A stretch of DNA of 64,000 bases from Bin87 sp965219925 (lineage in GTDB: Bacteria > Chloroflexota > Dehalococcoidia > Lucifugimonadales > UBA3495): NCBI GenBank assembly GCA_965219925.1, contig OZ244795.1, forward strand, positions 3,596,001-3,660,000, read 5' to 3'. The first letter of the stretch is position 1. Every line of letters starts with the position of its first letter. The notes under the pieces are model-generated. The model saw only the letters and a list, made by a program, of their open reading frames with translations, did not search any database and was not told the origin of the DNA. Position numbers and translations under genes: made by a program. This document shows, piece by piece, positions 28,394 through 36,076 of the stretch.

Positions 28394-28951
28394 ATGACTG
28401 TCACGAACTACCAAGACCGGATGCGGGAACTGGGTTTGGCCCTGCCCATCGACCCTGAGGCGGCGTCCCGCTGGCGGGCCGCGCCCCGGTTGGACACGCT
28501 GCACGACAAGGTCGGTGGCTTTTTGGGCAACCGCAAGGCCAACGCCGAGCTCCTGTTGCAGAACATGGGCGAGCGGCTGGCCAAGGACCTGGAACTGGGC
28601 GACATCGTCGCCGTGGACAAGTACGTCTATTCCCGGCCGGCCGCTGATGAGATCATAAGAGAGCTCTCCGAGCGGTGCGACTTCGTGGTCACCGCGATTG
28701 CCGATTGAGGCTCCTGCACCGCGTGCAGTGTGCACGACGCAATGACCCTGGAGAACCTCGGCATCCCCACGGTGGTGGTCTGCACCGACCCGTTCTTGGA
28801 CTCGGCCTTCCGCCACGCCCGCACCTTTGGCCGCCGCGACTTCCACCCGCTGGGCATTCCCCATCCCTTGGGCGGTCTGACGGCCGACCAGGTCTCGGTC
28901 CGCGCCGGGGAGTTGGAACAGGCGGTTATCGATACGCTGACAACCTACTAG
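28394..28951 (+). CDS. UGSC-family selenoprotein with in-frame UGA (Sec) at codon 105
   Basis: One frame runs from ATG 28394 (preceded by GAGGGA) to TAG 28949 and is interrupted only by TGA at 28706-28708. Read as selenocysteine it gives FVVTAIAD-U-GSCTACSVHDAMTLENLGIPTVVVCTDPF, the diagnostic U-G-S-C motif of the UGSC (seleno)protein family, and sequence on both sides is coherent (ERLAKDLELGDIVAVDKYVYSRPA before; HPLGGLTADQVSVRAGELEQAVIDTL after). Length is 185 aa, normal for the short family members. U-G-S-C-T-A-C suggests a redox-active selenenylsulfide site; the reaction is unknown. Gene order with the upstream unknown gene and the downstream NHL gene supports a functional cassette. The alternative is a Cys-to-stop mutation. 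Confidence 0.8.
28722..28736 (+). promoter_or_regulatory. Candidate bacterial SECIS hairpin
   Basis: CGTGCA, loop GTG, TGCACG forms a 6-bp stem whose loop starts with G 19 bases after the UGA, fitting the bacterial SECIS consensus (small apical loop with a G in the first two positions, 16-37 nt after UGA). An overlapping alternative stem CTGCAC-CGC-GTGCAG (28714-28728) also exists. Confidence 0.5.
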
Positions 28952-29006
28952 AGCGACCAACAACCTACTCCCCGGGGTCACCGGGCGCGATCAAGGAGGC
29001 GACGAC

Positions 29007-29900
29007 ATGATCACCGTCGGCAATGGCAAGTACACCTACGAGCAGGTCGAGAATTGGGAGAAGCTGCCCGAGGGATGGGAGCTGGGACAGACGGCCATCG
29101 TCACCGACTCCGAGGATCGGGTGTATCTCTTCAACCGCGGCGAACACCCGCTGATCGTCCTTGACCGGGATGGCAACTATCTCGCCTCCTGGGGTGAGGG
29201 CGTTCTCACCGACGCCCACGGCATGTTCATCGACGACGACCAGAACCTCTACTTGCCGGTCAAGAACAGCCACGTGGTCCTCAAGTACGACCCCAAGGGC
29301 AACCTGCTGATGACCATGGGCGAGTGGGACAAGCCCTCAGACACCGGCTGGTCGGGGAACTATAGCGACCCGGCCGTCAGGGCGGCCGGGCCATTCAACC
29401 GCCCCAGCGACATCGGCATTTCCCCGGACGGTCTCCTGTACATCTCCGACGGCTATGGCAACGCCCGGGTGCACCGGTTCACCCCCGACGGCGAGCTGGT
29501 GGACTCCTGGGGCGCGCCGGGGAAGACCGGTCCCGGCGAATTCCACGTCCCCCACGGGGTCTGGGTACATACGGACGGTCGGGTGTTCGTGGCCGACCGC
29601 GAGAACAACCGCATCCAGATCTTCGACTCCGAAGGCAACTATTTGGACCAATGGCAGAACCTGGCGCGGCCCTGCGACATCTACATCGACGACGACCTGG
29701 CGGTGTACGTGCCGGAGCTGGACGGTTTCATGAGCATTCTGGACATCAAGGGCAACGTCCTGGCCCGCTGGGGCAGCCCCTCGGACGCCGGGTGGGGCAA
29801 CGGCGCCCACGCCGTCTGGGTCGACTCCCACGGCGACATCTACGTGAACCAGAACCTCGAAGGCGAGCGGCTGATCAAGTACCGCCACGTCGGAGGCTAG
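29007..29900 (+). CDS. NHL-repeat beta-propeller protein
   Basis: A 297-residue six-bladed propeller. NHL-type blades are visible as VYLFNRGEHPLIVLDRDGNYLASWG, LYLPVKNSHVVLKYDPKGNLL, LYISDGYGNARVHRFTPDGELVDSWG, VFVADRENNRIQIFDSEGNYLDQW and IYVNQNLEGERLIKY. The layout resembles peptidyl-amidating-lyase-like/6-bladed propellers found widely in environmental Chloroflexota. No signal peptide is present. GGAGGCGAC lies just before ATG 29007. It is the third gene of the UGSC cassette. Confidence 0.85.
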   Translation: MITVGNGKYTYEQVENWEKLPEGWELGQTAIVTDSEDRVYLFNRGEHPLIVLDRDGNYLASWGEGVLTDAHGMFIDDDQNLYLPVKNSHVVLKYDPKGNLLMTMGEWDKPSDTGWSGNYSDPAVRAAGPFNRPSDIGISPDGLLYISDGYGNARVHRFTPDGELVDSWGAPGKTGPGEFHVPHGVWVHTDGRVFVADRENNRIQIFDSEGNYLDQWQNLARPCDIYIDDDLAVYVPELDGFMSILDIKGNVLARWGSPSDAGWGNGAHAVWVDSHGDIYVNQNLEGERLIKYRHVGG

Positions 29901-29984
29901 AGCCCGGTCTGCGGGGAAGTTCAAGCCGCCCTTTCTGGAGGGACAGGCCGCCCGCGTTGGGGCGGGTCAGGGGAGTACTGTACT

Positions 29985-30092
29985 GTGAACAGAGTCATAG
30001 ACTGGTGGGAAGACCAAGCCCCCAACACGAAACGAACGCTCTCCCTCTTGACCTTCCTAGCCGCTGCCGCAATCTGCCTAACCCTAAACTAA
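29985..30092 (+). CDS. Small single-pass membrane protein (35 aa)
   Basis: GTG start with GGGGAG about 10 bases upstream. The product has a hydrophilic N-terminus (NRVIDWWEDQAPNTKRT) followed by a hydrophobic helix LSLLTFLAAAAICLTLN. It ends inside one arm of a 19-bp inverted repeat, the other arm of which overlaps the end of the convergent gene at 30227. Function unknown; it could be a chance open frame, but the composition is typical of a small membrane peptide. Confidence 0.4.
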   Translation: MNRVIDWWEDQAPNTKRTLSLLTFLAAAAICLTLN

Positions 30093-30235
30093 AGCCAAGG
30101 TGGGATGTACATTTAAGTGGCGATGATGATCAGCTGGGTTAAGTCCGTGAATCCCTCTCATCCGTACTCGGAGAACGACCCGGCTCCGTCGTTTGACCCC
30201 CACCATCTGCGCATTTCACCTTGGCTTTAGTTTAG
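30084..30235. repeat. 19-bp perfect inverted repeat around a 114-bp spacer
   Basis: CTAAACTAAAGCCAAGGTG at 30084-30102 and its exact complement at 30217-30235. Each arm contains the stop region of one of two convergent small genes, so the structure could be a two-sided terminator or the ends of a miniature mobile element. Confidence 0.75.
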
Positions 30236-30448
30236 CTCCTCCGTCCAGCGGCCGGGAAGCAACGCTGCAGAAGTTGCCGTTGTCCCTGGCTCCGGAACAG
30301 TGCCCCCAGCCGATGCTCTCTCCTCCGTTGGGGCAGGGCGCGGCCCATCCTGAACCTCGCCGTCTGCGTTGTCCCCGCCGCCGATGCGGCGCAGCACCCG
30401 GACCACCTCGCCCACCTCACCCTCCAGTTCCAGATGCAACTTCACCAT
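30227..30448 (-). CDS. Small hypothetical protein with helical N-terminus
   Basis: A 73-residue product from ATG 30448: an amphipathic helix (MVKLHLELEGEVGEVVRVLRRIGG) and a long Gly/Pro/Thr-rich low-complexity tail. It starts 2 bases after the stop of the upstream two-helix membrane protein gene, so the two are translationally coupled. No family recognised. Confidence 0.45.
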   Translation of the reverse strand: MVKLHLELEGEVGEVVRVLRRIGGGDNADGEVQDGPRPAPTEERASAGGTVPEPGTTATSAALLPGRWTEELN

Positions 30449-30449
30449 T

Positions 30450-30695
30450 TCAGTCGTCCCCGCTGGCAGCCCGCCAGCGGCTCCGCCACCACCCGATGGC
30501 CATTGCCGCGCCAATGGCGACTACGGACATTCCCGCCGTGAACGGCAGCGTCATCATGATTATCAGCCGGCTGGCTTCCGGCCTGGCGCCCGCTACCGTC
30601 ACGCCCAACATGGACTGGATTATCACCGCGAGGATCAGAACCGCCCATATGCCGGCGGTGGCCCAGACTGTTCTTCGCACAATGGAGTTCGACAT
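30450..30695 (-). CDS. Small two-helix membrane protein
   Basis: An 81-residue product from ATG 30695. Two hydrophobic helices are clear: VWATAGIWAVLILAVIIQSML and LIIMMTLPFTAGMSVVAIGAA, ending in a short basic tail (WWRSRWRAA). The first basic stretch MSNSIVRRT fits an inside N-terminus. It is the first gene of a two-gene unit. Function unknown. Confidence 0.55.
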   Translation of the reverse strand: MSNSIVRRTVWATAGIWAVLILAVIIQSMLGVTVAGARPEASRLIIMMTLPFTAGMSVVAIGAAMAIGWWRSRWRAASGDD

Positions 30696-31003
30696 GGCTG
30701 CACCTGCGCCAATCGGATCTGCTGATTGCCTGCAGATTATACAGTTCGACCACTCCTGATCGACAACTATAAGTCCTGCCGGCCTCGCATTGCCGCAATG
30801 AAAAGGTTGCTTATCGGTGGTGATTGCCTCCAATAGAAGGTGATTGACCGACCAACGGCAACCTGACATTGGTCACTGCACCGCGCTCCCAGGGTGGACG
30901 AGTGTCCGTGTAAATCGCCAGCCTATTCACCCAGCCTATTCACGTTGAACATTGACCCTGACACAGTGATTCCGACGAACAGGCGAGTGGAAAAACCCCC
31001 GAC

Positions 31004-31500
31004 GGCAGGCTCCTCTTCTCTTGGGGCGAATCGGGCACCGGTGACGGTCAGTTCAACATAGTCCATAACGTAATCGTGGACAACGATGGCTGGGTGTACG
31101 TCGCCGACCGCGAGAATCAGCGCATCCAGGTCTTCAGCTCAGACGGGAAGTGCGAGACCCAGTGGGGCAACCTCTCGCGAGCAGCTGCCATCTGCATCGA
31201 CGACCGGTCGGGCGAGGAATTGATATATACCGGCGAGTACTTCTGCGGGATTGCCACCAACGACATCGGCACCGATCTCGGATCCCGCGTGACGGTAATG
31301 AACACCAAAGGGAAGGTCCTGACCAGGGTCGGGCGCGAGAGCTACGGCAACCAGTCGGGCCGGTTCTATTCGCCCCACGGCATAGCTATCGACTCTCGGG
31401 GAGACCTGTACGTGGCGGAGGTATCCTGGACCGACTACGGCCGGCACATGGACCCACCACGCGAGCTTCGCTCGATGCAGAAACTGGTTAGGGTTCAGGA
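31004..31500 (+). pseudogene. NHL-repeat protein, N-terminally truncated
   Basis: The frame opens without a start at RLLFSWGESGTGDGQFNIVHNVIVDNDG and continues VYVADRENQRIQVFSSDGK, ICIDDRSGEELIYTGEY, YSPHGIAIDSRGDLYVAEVSW and PPRELRSMQKLVRV. These are the last two or three blades of a propeller closely related in type to the gene at 29007. The N-terminal blades are missing and the normal end (after QKLVRV) runs on into unrelated codons. A degenerate duplicate is likely. Confidence 0.65.
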
Positions 31501-31532
31501 CTTACCGGAGACACGCAAGAGCAAAACAAACC

Positions 31533-32687
31533 TTACTCGGGTATCCCCAGGGCCCTTCGCACCGCTATGCCGATGGGTGTCAGCGGGCTTTCTTCGGGCA
31601 GCCCGTGAGGCACCATGCGGTTGTGGTGGATTGCGACCGCCAGCCGATGCTGAGGATCAGCCCAGCCCACGGATCCGCCGGCCCCGTTGTGGCCGAACGC
31701 AAGAGGATTGCCGCCCATGGCGCCCATGCCGGGACTGCCGGCGAAGTGGAAACCTCCGATGGTCCCGTGGTGGGGTCTCCCGTGCACCGGGTCGTAATCG
31801 CTGGGCGGACGGGGTATATGAAACGTACGAACCCGGTCCTCGGAGAGAAGCCGCACGCTGTCCAGTTCACCGCCATTGGCCAGCATGGCGTAGAACCGGG
31901 CTTGGCTCCGCGCATTCATGATCCCTTGTGCCCCTGGGATACACGCCTGGCGCACGTCGGAGCGGCCGAACACCTCCTGGGTGGTCCCCACCTCAGGCGG
32001 AGTGGCCCTGAACCGCAGCGAGTCCGGGGGCAGTCCCGGAGCGCCGGGAAGGAGCAGAGGCATATTGGTGAGCTTCGCCACCCGGGATTCGACCTCAGGC
32101 GGAATGCCCGCCCACAGATCGGTGATGCCTAGGGGTTCACAGATTTCTTCCTGGATGAACTTGCCGAAGGGCCGTTGCTTTGGGTCAGTGCGGCGCACGA
32201 CCTCGCCCACCACCCAGCCGAAGGTGTAGGCCATGTACCCGCTGCGGGTGCCCGGCTCAAAGAGGGGATGCATTTCCGCGATTTGCCCTACCATCCAGTC
32301 CCAGTTGCACATCAACTCGGGGGTGACTCCCACGGGCATCAGGGGTACGCCGATGCGGTGGGTCAAGGCGTCGAAAACCGTGCCTTTGTCCTTTCCGTAC
32401 TTCCCGAATTCAGGCCAGTATTTCGCCACCGGTTGGTAGTAGTCCACCAGTCCCCGTTCAGCCTGAATGTGGAGGGCGGTCGCCGTCACCGCCTTGATGT
32501 TGGAAAACACCGGGAAGAGCGTGTCTCCATTGACCTGTTGATCGGTGGTCTCGTCTGCCAGCCCGCCCCACTGGTCGATCACCAATTCGCTGTCAAGGTA
32601 GGCCGCGACCTGGACTCCGATTTCGCCGCGCTCCCCGATGGCGACGTCAATTGCGTCTTGCACGATCCTCTTCGGGCTTTCTGCCAT
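31533..32687 (-). CDS. Serine hydrolase, class C beta-lactamase fold
   Basis: A 384-residue soluble protein of the beta-lactamase/penicillin-binding-protein-like esterase family. The SxxK nucleophile motif is FSNIKAVTA near residue 62 (Ser-Asn-Ile-Lys). The YxN-equivalent lies in SGYMAYTFGWVVGE near residue 150 and the KTG-equivalent is GHNGAGGSVGWAD near 340. There is no signal peptide, so esterase or amidase activity in the cytosol is more likely than antibiotic resistance. AGGAGGTGTCG lies just upstream of ATG 32687. Upstream sequence is a cut glycosyltransferase gene. Confidence 0.85.
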   Translation of the reverse strand: MAESPKRIVQDAIDVAIGERGEIGVQVAAYLDSELVIDQWGGLADETTDQQVNGDTLFPVFSNIKAVTATALHIQAERGLVDYYQPVAKYWPEFGKYGKDKGTVFDALTHRIGVPLMPVGVTPELMCNWDWMVGQIAEMHPLFEPGTRSGYMAYTFGWVVGEVVRRTDPKQRPFGKFIQEEICEPLGITDLWAGIPPEVESRVAKLTNMPLLLPGAPGLPPDSLRFRATPPEVGTTQEVFGRSDVRQACIPGAQGIMNARSQARFYAMLANGGELDSVRLLSEDRVRTFHIPRPPSDYDPVHGRPHHGTIGGFHFAGSPGMGAMGGNPLAFGHNGAGGSVGWADPQHRLAVAIHHNRMVPHGLPEESPLTPIGIAVRRALGIPE

Positions 32688-32749
32688 AACGACACCTCCT
32701 GGTTGATGTCTCTTGGATTGATAGTTTCAGTCAGGTGAACCCGGCCTGA

Positions 32750-33008
32750 AGGTAGTTTCGAAAGTCCCATGTTCCGGTGGCTGTAACTGTCGCGGGCGCG
32801 AGCCATGTTGACCACGTGTATTGTGATCCGCGGGTCTGCGGGGTTTGATTCGTACTGCAGCGCGTGCTCGGACAGAGAGGCGTTCTCTTGACGGGAGAAG
32901 ACATGGACCTCGTGACGGTCTGCCAAAGCTTGGTACAACCTCTGGGTGTATACTTCCGAACCCGTATTGTATCGCATGGGGTAGCCGTGGATGACCTGTA
33001 ACCCTGGG
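32750..33008 (-). pseudogene. GT4-type glycosyltransferase, N-terminal fragment
   Basis: On the minus strand: LQVIHGYPMRYNTGSEVYTQ, RLYQALADRHEVHVFSRQEN, and then DPRITIHVVNMARARDSY. This is the N-terminal Rossmann half of a GT-B glycosyltransferase. It starts abruptly at the end of IS1182 copy 2 (junction near 33010) and ends before the hydrolase gene, so about 80 codons remain. The rest of the gene is not in this window. Confidence 0.6.
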
Positions 33009-33011
33009 ATG

Positions 33012-34412
33012 GATCAGCACCCGTCGACCCTTCCTGCCTTTGGCCGCGATGCACCGGGACCGCAGCGGACATACCCGACATTCGGCCCCGTCGAACTGGA
33101 AGGCCTGCAAGCGGTAGGTGCGACCGGTGCCATCCGTCCGCTTTCCCGCCGGCACGATGGCGCCGGTAACCTGCCCCGCCGGACCGGCGCAACTGCCCGC
33201 CGCCAGGTCAAGGTGAAAGTCATTTTTGGGAAAGTGTTTCCGGTTGGGCCGGCGCTTTGGCCACCAACCGGCGTCCCGCCTCGGCGAAGGTCTGGCGGGT
33301 CCCGCCGTCCCCATAGGCGGCGTCGCCCATGGCTTCCTCCACCACCGAGCCGGTACTCGCTTCGCTCTGCTCCACCAGTTCCAATGCCCCCAGATTGTCG
33401 GCAGCGTTGCCCGGCAACACGTCCACGGCCGTGGTCAGCTGGCTGTCGGTGTCCACCACGATGGCCGCCTTGTGCCCGTGGCGCAGCTCCGGGTCATGCA
33501 CCGACAGCATCCGGTCCTTGCTCACCCCATCCCTGATGCTCACCCCGTCATCAGCAGCATCAGCATCAACATCGCCGCTCTCGCGCTCGATGTCCTGGAG
33601 CAGCAACTGTCCCAGCAACTCCGCCCCATCCACTATGCTCTGCCGCTGGGCGCTGTCCTCCGGCAATTCCACCCACGCCTGCCGCGCCAATTCCAGCAGC
33701 CGGTCCGAGTCAGCCACTATCTCCCCCAAAAGCTTCCGCCGCGCTTTGCGGTCCGACCAGTCAATCGTCGCCTCGCCCTTGATGCTGGTCCCGAAGTACC
33801 GCTCATACCCCTGGGCTTCGGCCCATGCCGGCAAGGTGGCGTTCGCCACGGCAGCCAGAGCCCGCAACAGTTTGACGATGCCGTCCGCCAACAGATTGTA
33901 GGTGTCCTTCACCGCGCCCCGTCCCAGGATGTAGGTCGTGTCCAGCGCCACCCGCATCCCACGCTTTTTCAGGTAGCCCGACTCCCGCGCCAGGCGCAGG
34001 CTGCCCTCGAATACCTCCCGCACCTTCTCGTGCAGTATCAACTGCGCCCGGAACATCTGCAGCGTACTCTTGGCAAAGGGTACTCTTGGCAAAGGGTACT
34101 CTTGGCAAAGGGTCTATCCTCAATCTCAATCCCCAACGCCACCTTCCACCGGATGTCGAAGTCAGCCCTCGCCTTGGCCTCAGCGTCGCTCACCTGGTCG
34201 TAGGTCTGCAACAGCAGCGCCGTGGCCAGCAGGCTGGGCGGCACGCTGTCCCTCCCATTGTCTGGACAGCAGATCTCGGCGAAATCGTCATCGCCGAACA
34301 GCTGGCCCTGCAGTGAAGCCAGCAAGCCGTAGCAGGTATCCTTGCCCACGTAGTCCAGATACAACCGGTCCGCTTCCCACAGGCCCTTCTGGTCCGAACG
34401 CTTCCCCAGCAT
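33012..34412 (-). pseudogene. IS1182-family transposase, copy 2
   Basis: MLGKRSDQKGLWEADRLYLDYVG begins the protein. The frame breaks at the triplicated 16-mer (34065-34112), resumes as MFRAQLILHEKVREVFEGSL, then ALDTTYILGRGAVKDTYNLLADG, HDPELRHGHKAAIVVDTDSQLT and DAAYGDGGTRQTF. It shifts again near 33245 (VAKAPAQ versus PNRKHFPKNDFHLDLAAG), and stops being transposase after RCIAAKGRKGRRVLIHP. It differs from copy 1 at many positions (for example IERESGDVDADAADDG versus VRRVGDGDGDDDGG), so the two copies are not a recent duplication. Confidence 0.85.
34065..34112 (-). repeat. Three tandem copies of a 16-bp unit inside IS1182 copy 2
   Basis: TACTCTTGGCAAAGGG (complement of CCCTTTGCCAAGAGTA) occurs at 34065, 34081 and 34097, exactly as in copy 1. 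Confidence 0.95.
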
Positions 34413-34438
34413 TGCCCTGCTCCGCTAGCCTGGATTGC

Positions 34439-34864
34439 CCGGAGTATAACCCCTCGCCATAATCCGGTCGGTTTTTGGCCGGATTTCTAGGGCAAACGCG
34501 ATGGCAATGGTAATCCCGGCCACTTGGTTGGGTTCTCGTTCATGGTAAACCATTGCGAGTACCGAACTGATCCGCTCCGCTACAGAGGGCATTGGGCCGT
34601 CGACGTATATATCCTGCGGTTGCCTACTTCCCGCGCTGTGGCTTGGGTCCAAATTTGGCCGCCAGTGTTGCTAACCTTCAGGCTCTGAGGGATTTGTCCG
34701 TACACCGCTGCGGTGATATGCGTAGCCGGAGCCTTGGCAACAGTTGCAGTATCTGCTCGACGATTCCGCACCGCCGCCCCCGGCAGCGCCTACTACACAG
34801 CGTCATGGCGTAAGATGCTGACAATAGGGCACACTTGCTACCAAAAGGCTTAGGAGGTCCCCAG
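34439..34864. other. Intergenic region upstream of the hydantoinase gene
   Basis: No gene is convincing on either strand. The last bases hold the ribosome binding site AGGAGG (34852-34857) of the hydantoinase gene. Confidence 0.45.
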
Positions 34865-36076
34865 GTGTACAAGATCGGGATAGACGTTGGAGGCACCTTT
34901 ACCGACTTCGTCGTAGCTGGCGAAGGGGGGCAGCCGCGTTTCTTTAAGACTCAGTCCACTCCTGATGACCCCTCGATAGGCGTCATGACCGGATTGCAGG
35001 AAGCCGCCGCCGCGTACGGACTGTCTTTGGATCGGTTGCTGGGCGACACGGACCTGGTGATCCATGGATCGACTGTCGCGACCAACACGCTGGTAGAACG
35101 GAAAGGGGCAAGGGTGGGGCTCATCACCACCGATGGTTTCCGTGACCTGCTGGAGATGCGAGAGGGATTGAAAGAGGACCGATACAACCTGCGGATGACG
35201 CCCGTCGAGCCGTTATCCGCCCGTTATCTGCGGGTAGGCGTCCCGGAACGAGTTCGCGCCAACGGTTTGGTGGAACGGCCTTTGGACGAAGCCGCACTGG
35301 TCGAAAGCCTGGAGTACCTGGTTCAGGAAGGGGCCGAAGCGTTGGCGGTCTGTTTCCTGTTCTCATACCTCAGCCCCTCCCACGAGCGACAGGCCTGGGA
35401 AAACATACGCCGCCGCTATCCGGACATGTACACTTCCCTCTCCCATGAGGTAATTCCCCAAATCAAGGAGTTCGACCGCCTGAGTACAACGGTGATTAAC
35501 TCCTACGTCGGCCCGGTGTTCAGCCGCTATCTTTTGCACCTGAATGAGCGGTTCGCAGCATACCCCCAATTGAAAGACGTGCTGATCATGCAGTCCAACG
35601 GCGGAGTGGCTCCGATCGACGACTCCAGCCGTATGGCGGTACGGGCAATCCTGTCCGGTCCGGCGGGAGGTGTCAGCGCCGCCGCCCACATCGGGCAGTT
35701 ATTGGAGGAGTCGAAGGTCATTGCCTTCGACATGGGCGGCACCAGCACCGACATTTCGCTGATCGAGAACGGGGTTCCCCACATCACCAACGAGAAGTTC
35801 GAGGCCGGGTGGAAGATCGCCGCCCCGATGATCGACATCCACACCCTGGGCGCTGGCGGGGGCAGTATTGCAAGGGTGGATGAAGGAGGAATTCTCCATG
35901 TCGGCCCGGACAGTGCCGGGGCTGAACCCGGCCCGGCGTGCTATGGCAAGGGTGGCGTCAATCCCACCGTTACCGATGCCAGCCTGGTATTGGGATACCT
36001 GGATGCGGCCAATTTTCTGGGGGCAAGGCCAGTCTCAACCCGGCGGCCGCCGAGCAGTCTTTGGCTGAGAACGTAG
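34865..36076 (+). CDS. hyuA: Hydantoinase A/5-oxoprolinase N-terminal portion (HyuA), frame broken at 36026
   Basis: GTG 34865 has AGGAGG seven bases upstream and starts at the family N-terminus YKIGIDVGGTFTDFVV (actin-like ATPase phosphate loop); ATG 34835 would add ten unlikely residues. Other HyuA landmarks are VIHGSTVATNTLVERKGARVGLITT, GFRDLLEMREGL, MQSNGGVAPI and FDMGGTSTDISLIENG near residue 290. The frame ends in an unrelated tail (ARPVSTRRPP). The proper continuation, GGKASLNPAAAEQSL, is in the -1 frame from the G5 run at about 36019-36023. Role: ATP-dependent opening of hydantoin or 5-oxoproline-type lactam rings, in one polypeptide with the HyuB part that follows. Confidence 0.85.
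   Translation: MYKIGIDVGGTFTDFVVAGEGGQPRFFKTQSTPDDPSIGVMTGLQEAAAAYGLSLDRLLGDTDLVIHGSTVATNTLVERKGARVGLITTDGFRDLLEMREGLKEDRYNLRMTPVEPLSARYLRVGVPERVRANGLVERPLDEAALVESLEYLVQEGAEALAVCFLFSYLSPSHERQAWENIRRRYPDMYTSLSHEVIPQIKEFDRLSTTVINSYVGPVFSRYLLHLNERFAAYPQLKDVLIMQSNGGVAPIDDSSRMAVRAILSGPAGGVSAAAHIGQLLEESKVIAFDMGGTSTDISLIENGVPHITNEKFEAGWKIAAPMIDIHTLGAGGGSIARVDEGGILHVGPDSAGAEPGPACYGKGGVNPTVTDASLVLGYLDAANFLGARPVSTRRPPSSLWLRT

Larger units (their letters stand above)
33011..34412 (-). mobile_element. IS1182-family element, copy 2 (3'-truncated)
   Basis: Starts with the complete N-terminus at 34412 and ends at RRVLIHP (33011), where a glycosyltransferase fragment begins. Copy 1 continues about 400 bases further, so this copy has lost its 3' end. 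Confidence 0.75.

Noticed and set aside
29985..30092. Leader peptide of the convergent genes
   Set aside because: It runs toward, not away from, the minus-strand pair, so it cannot be their leader.
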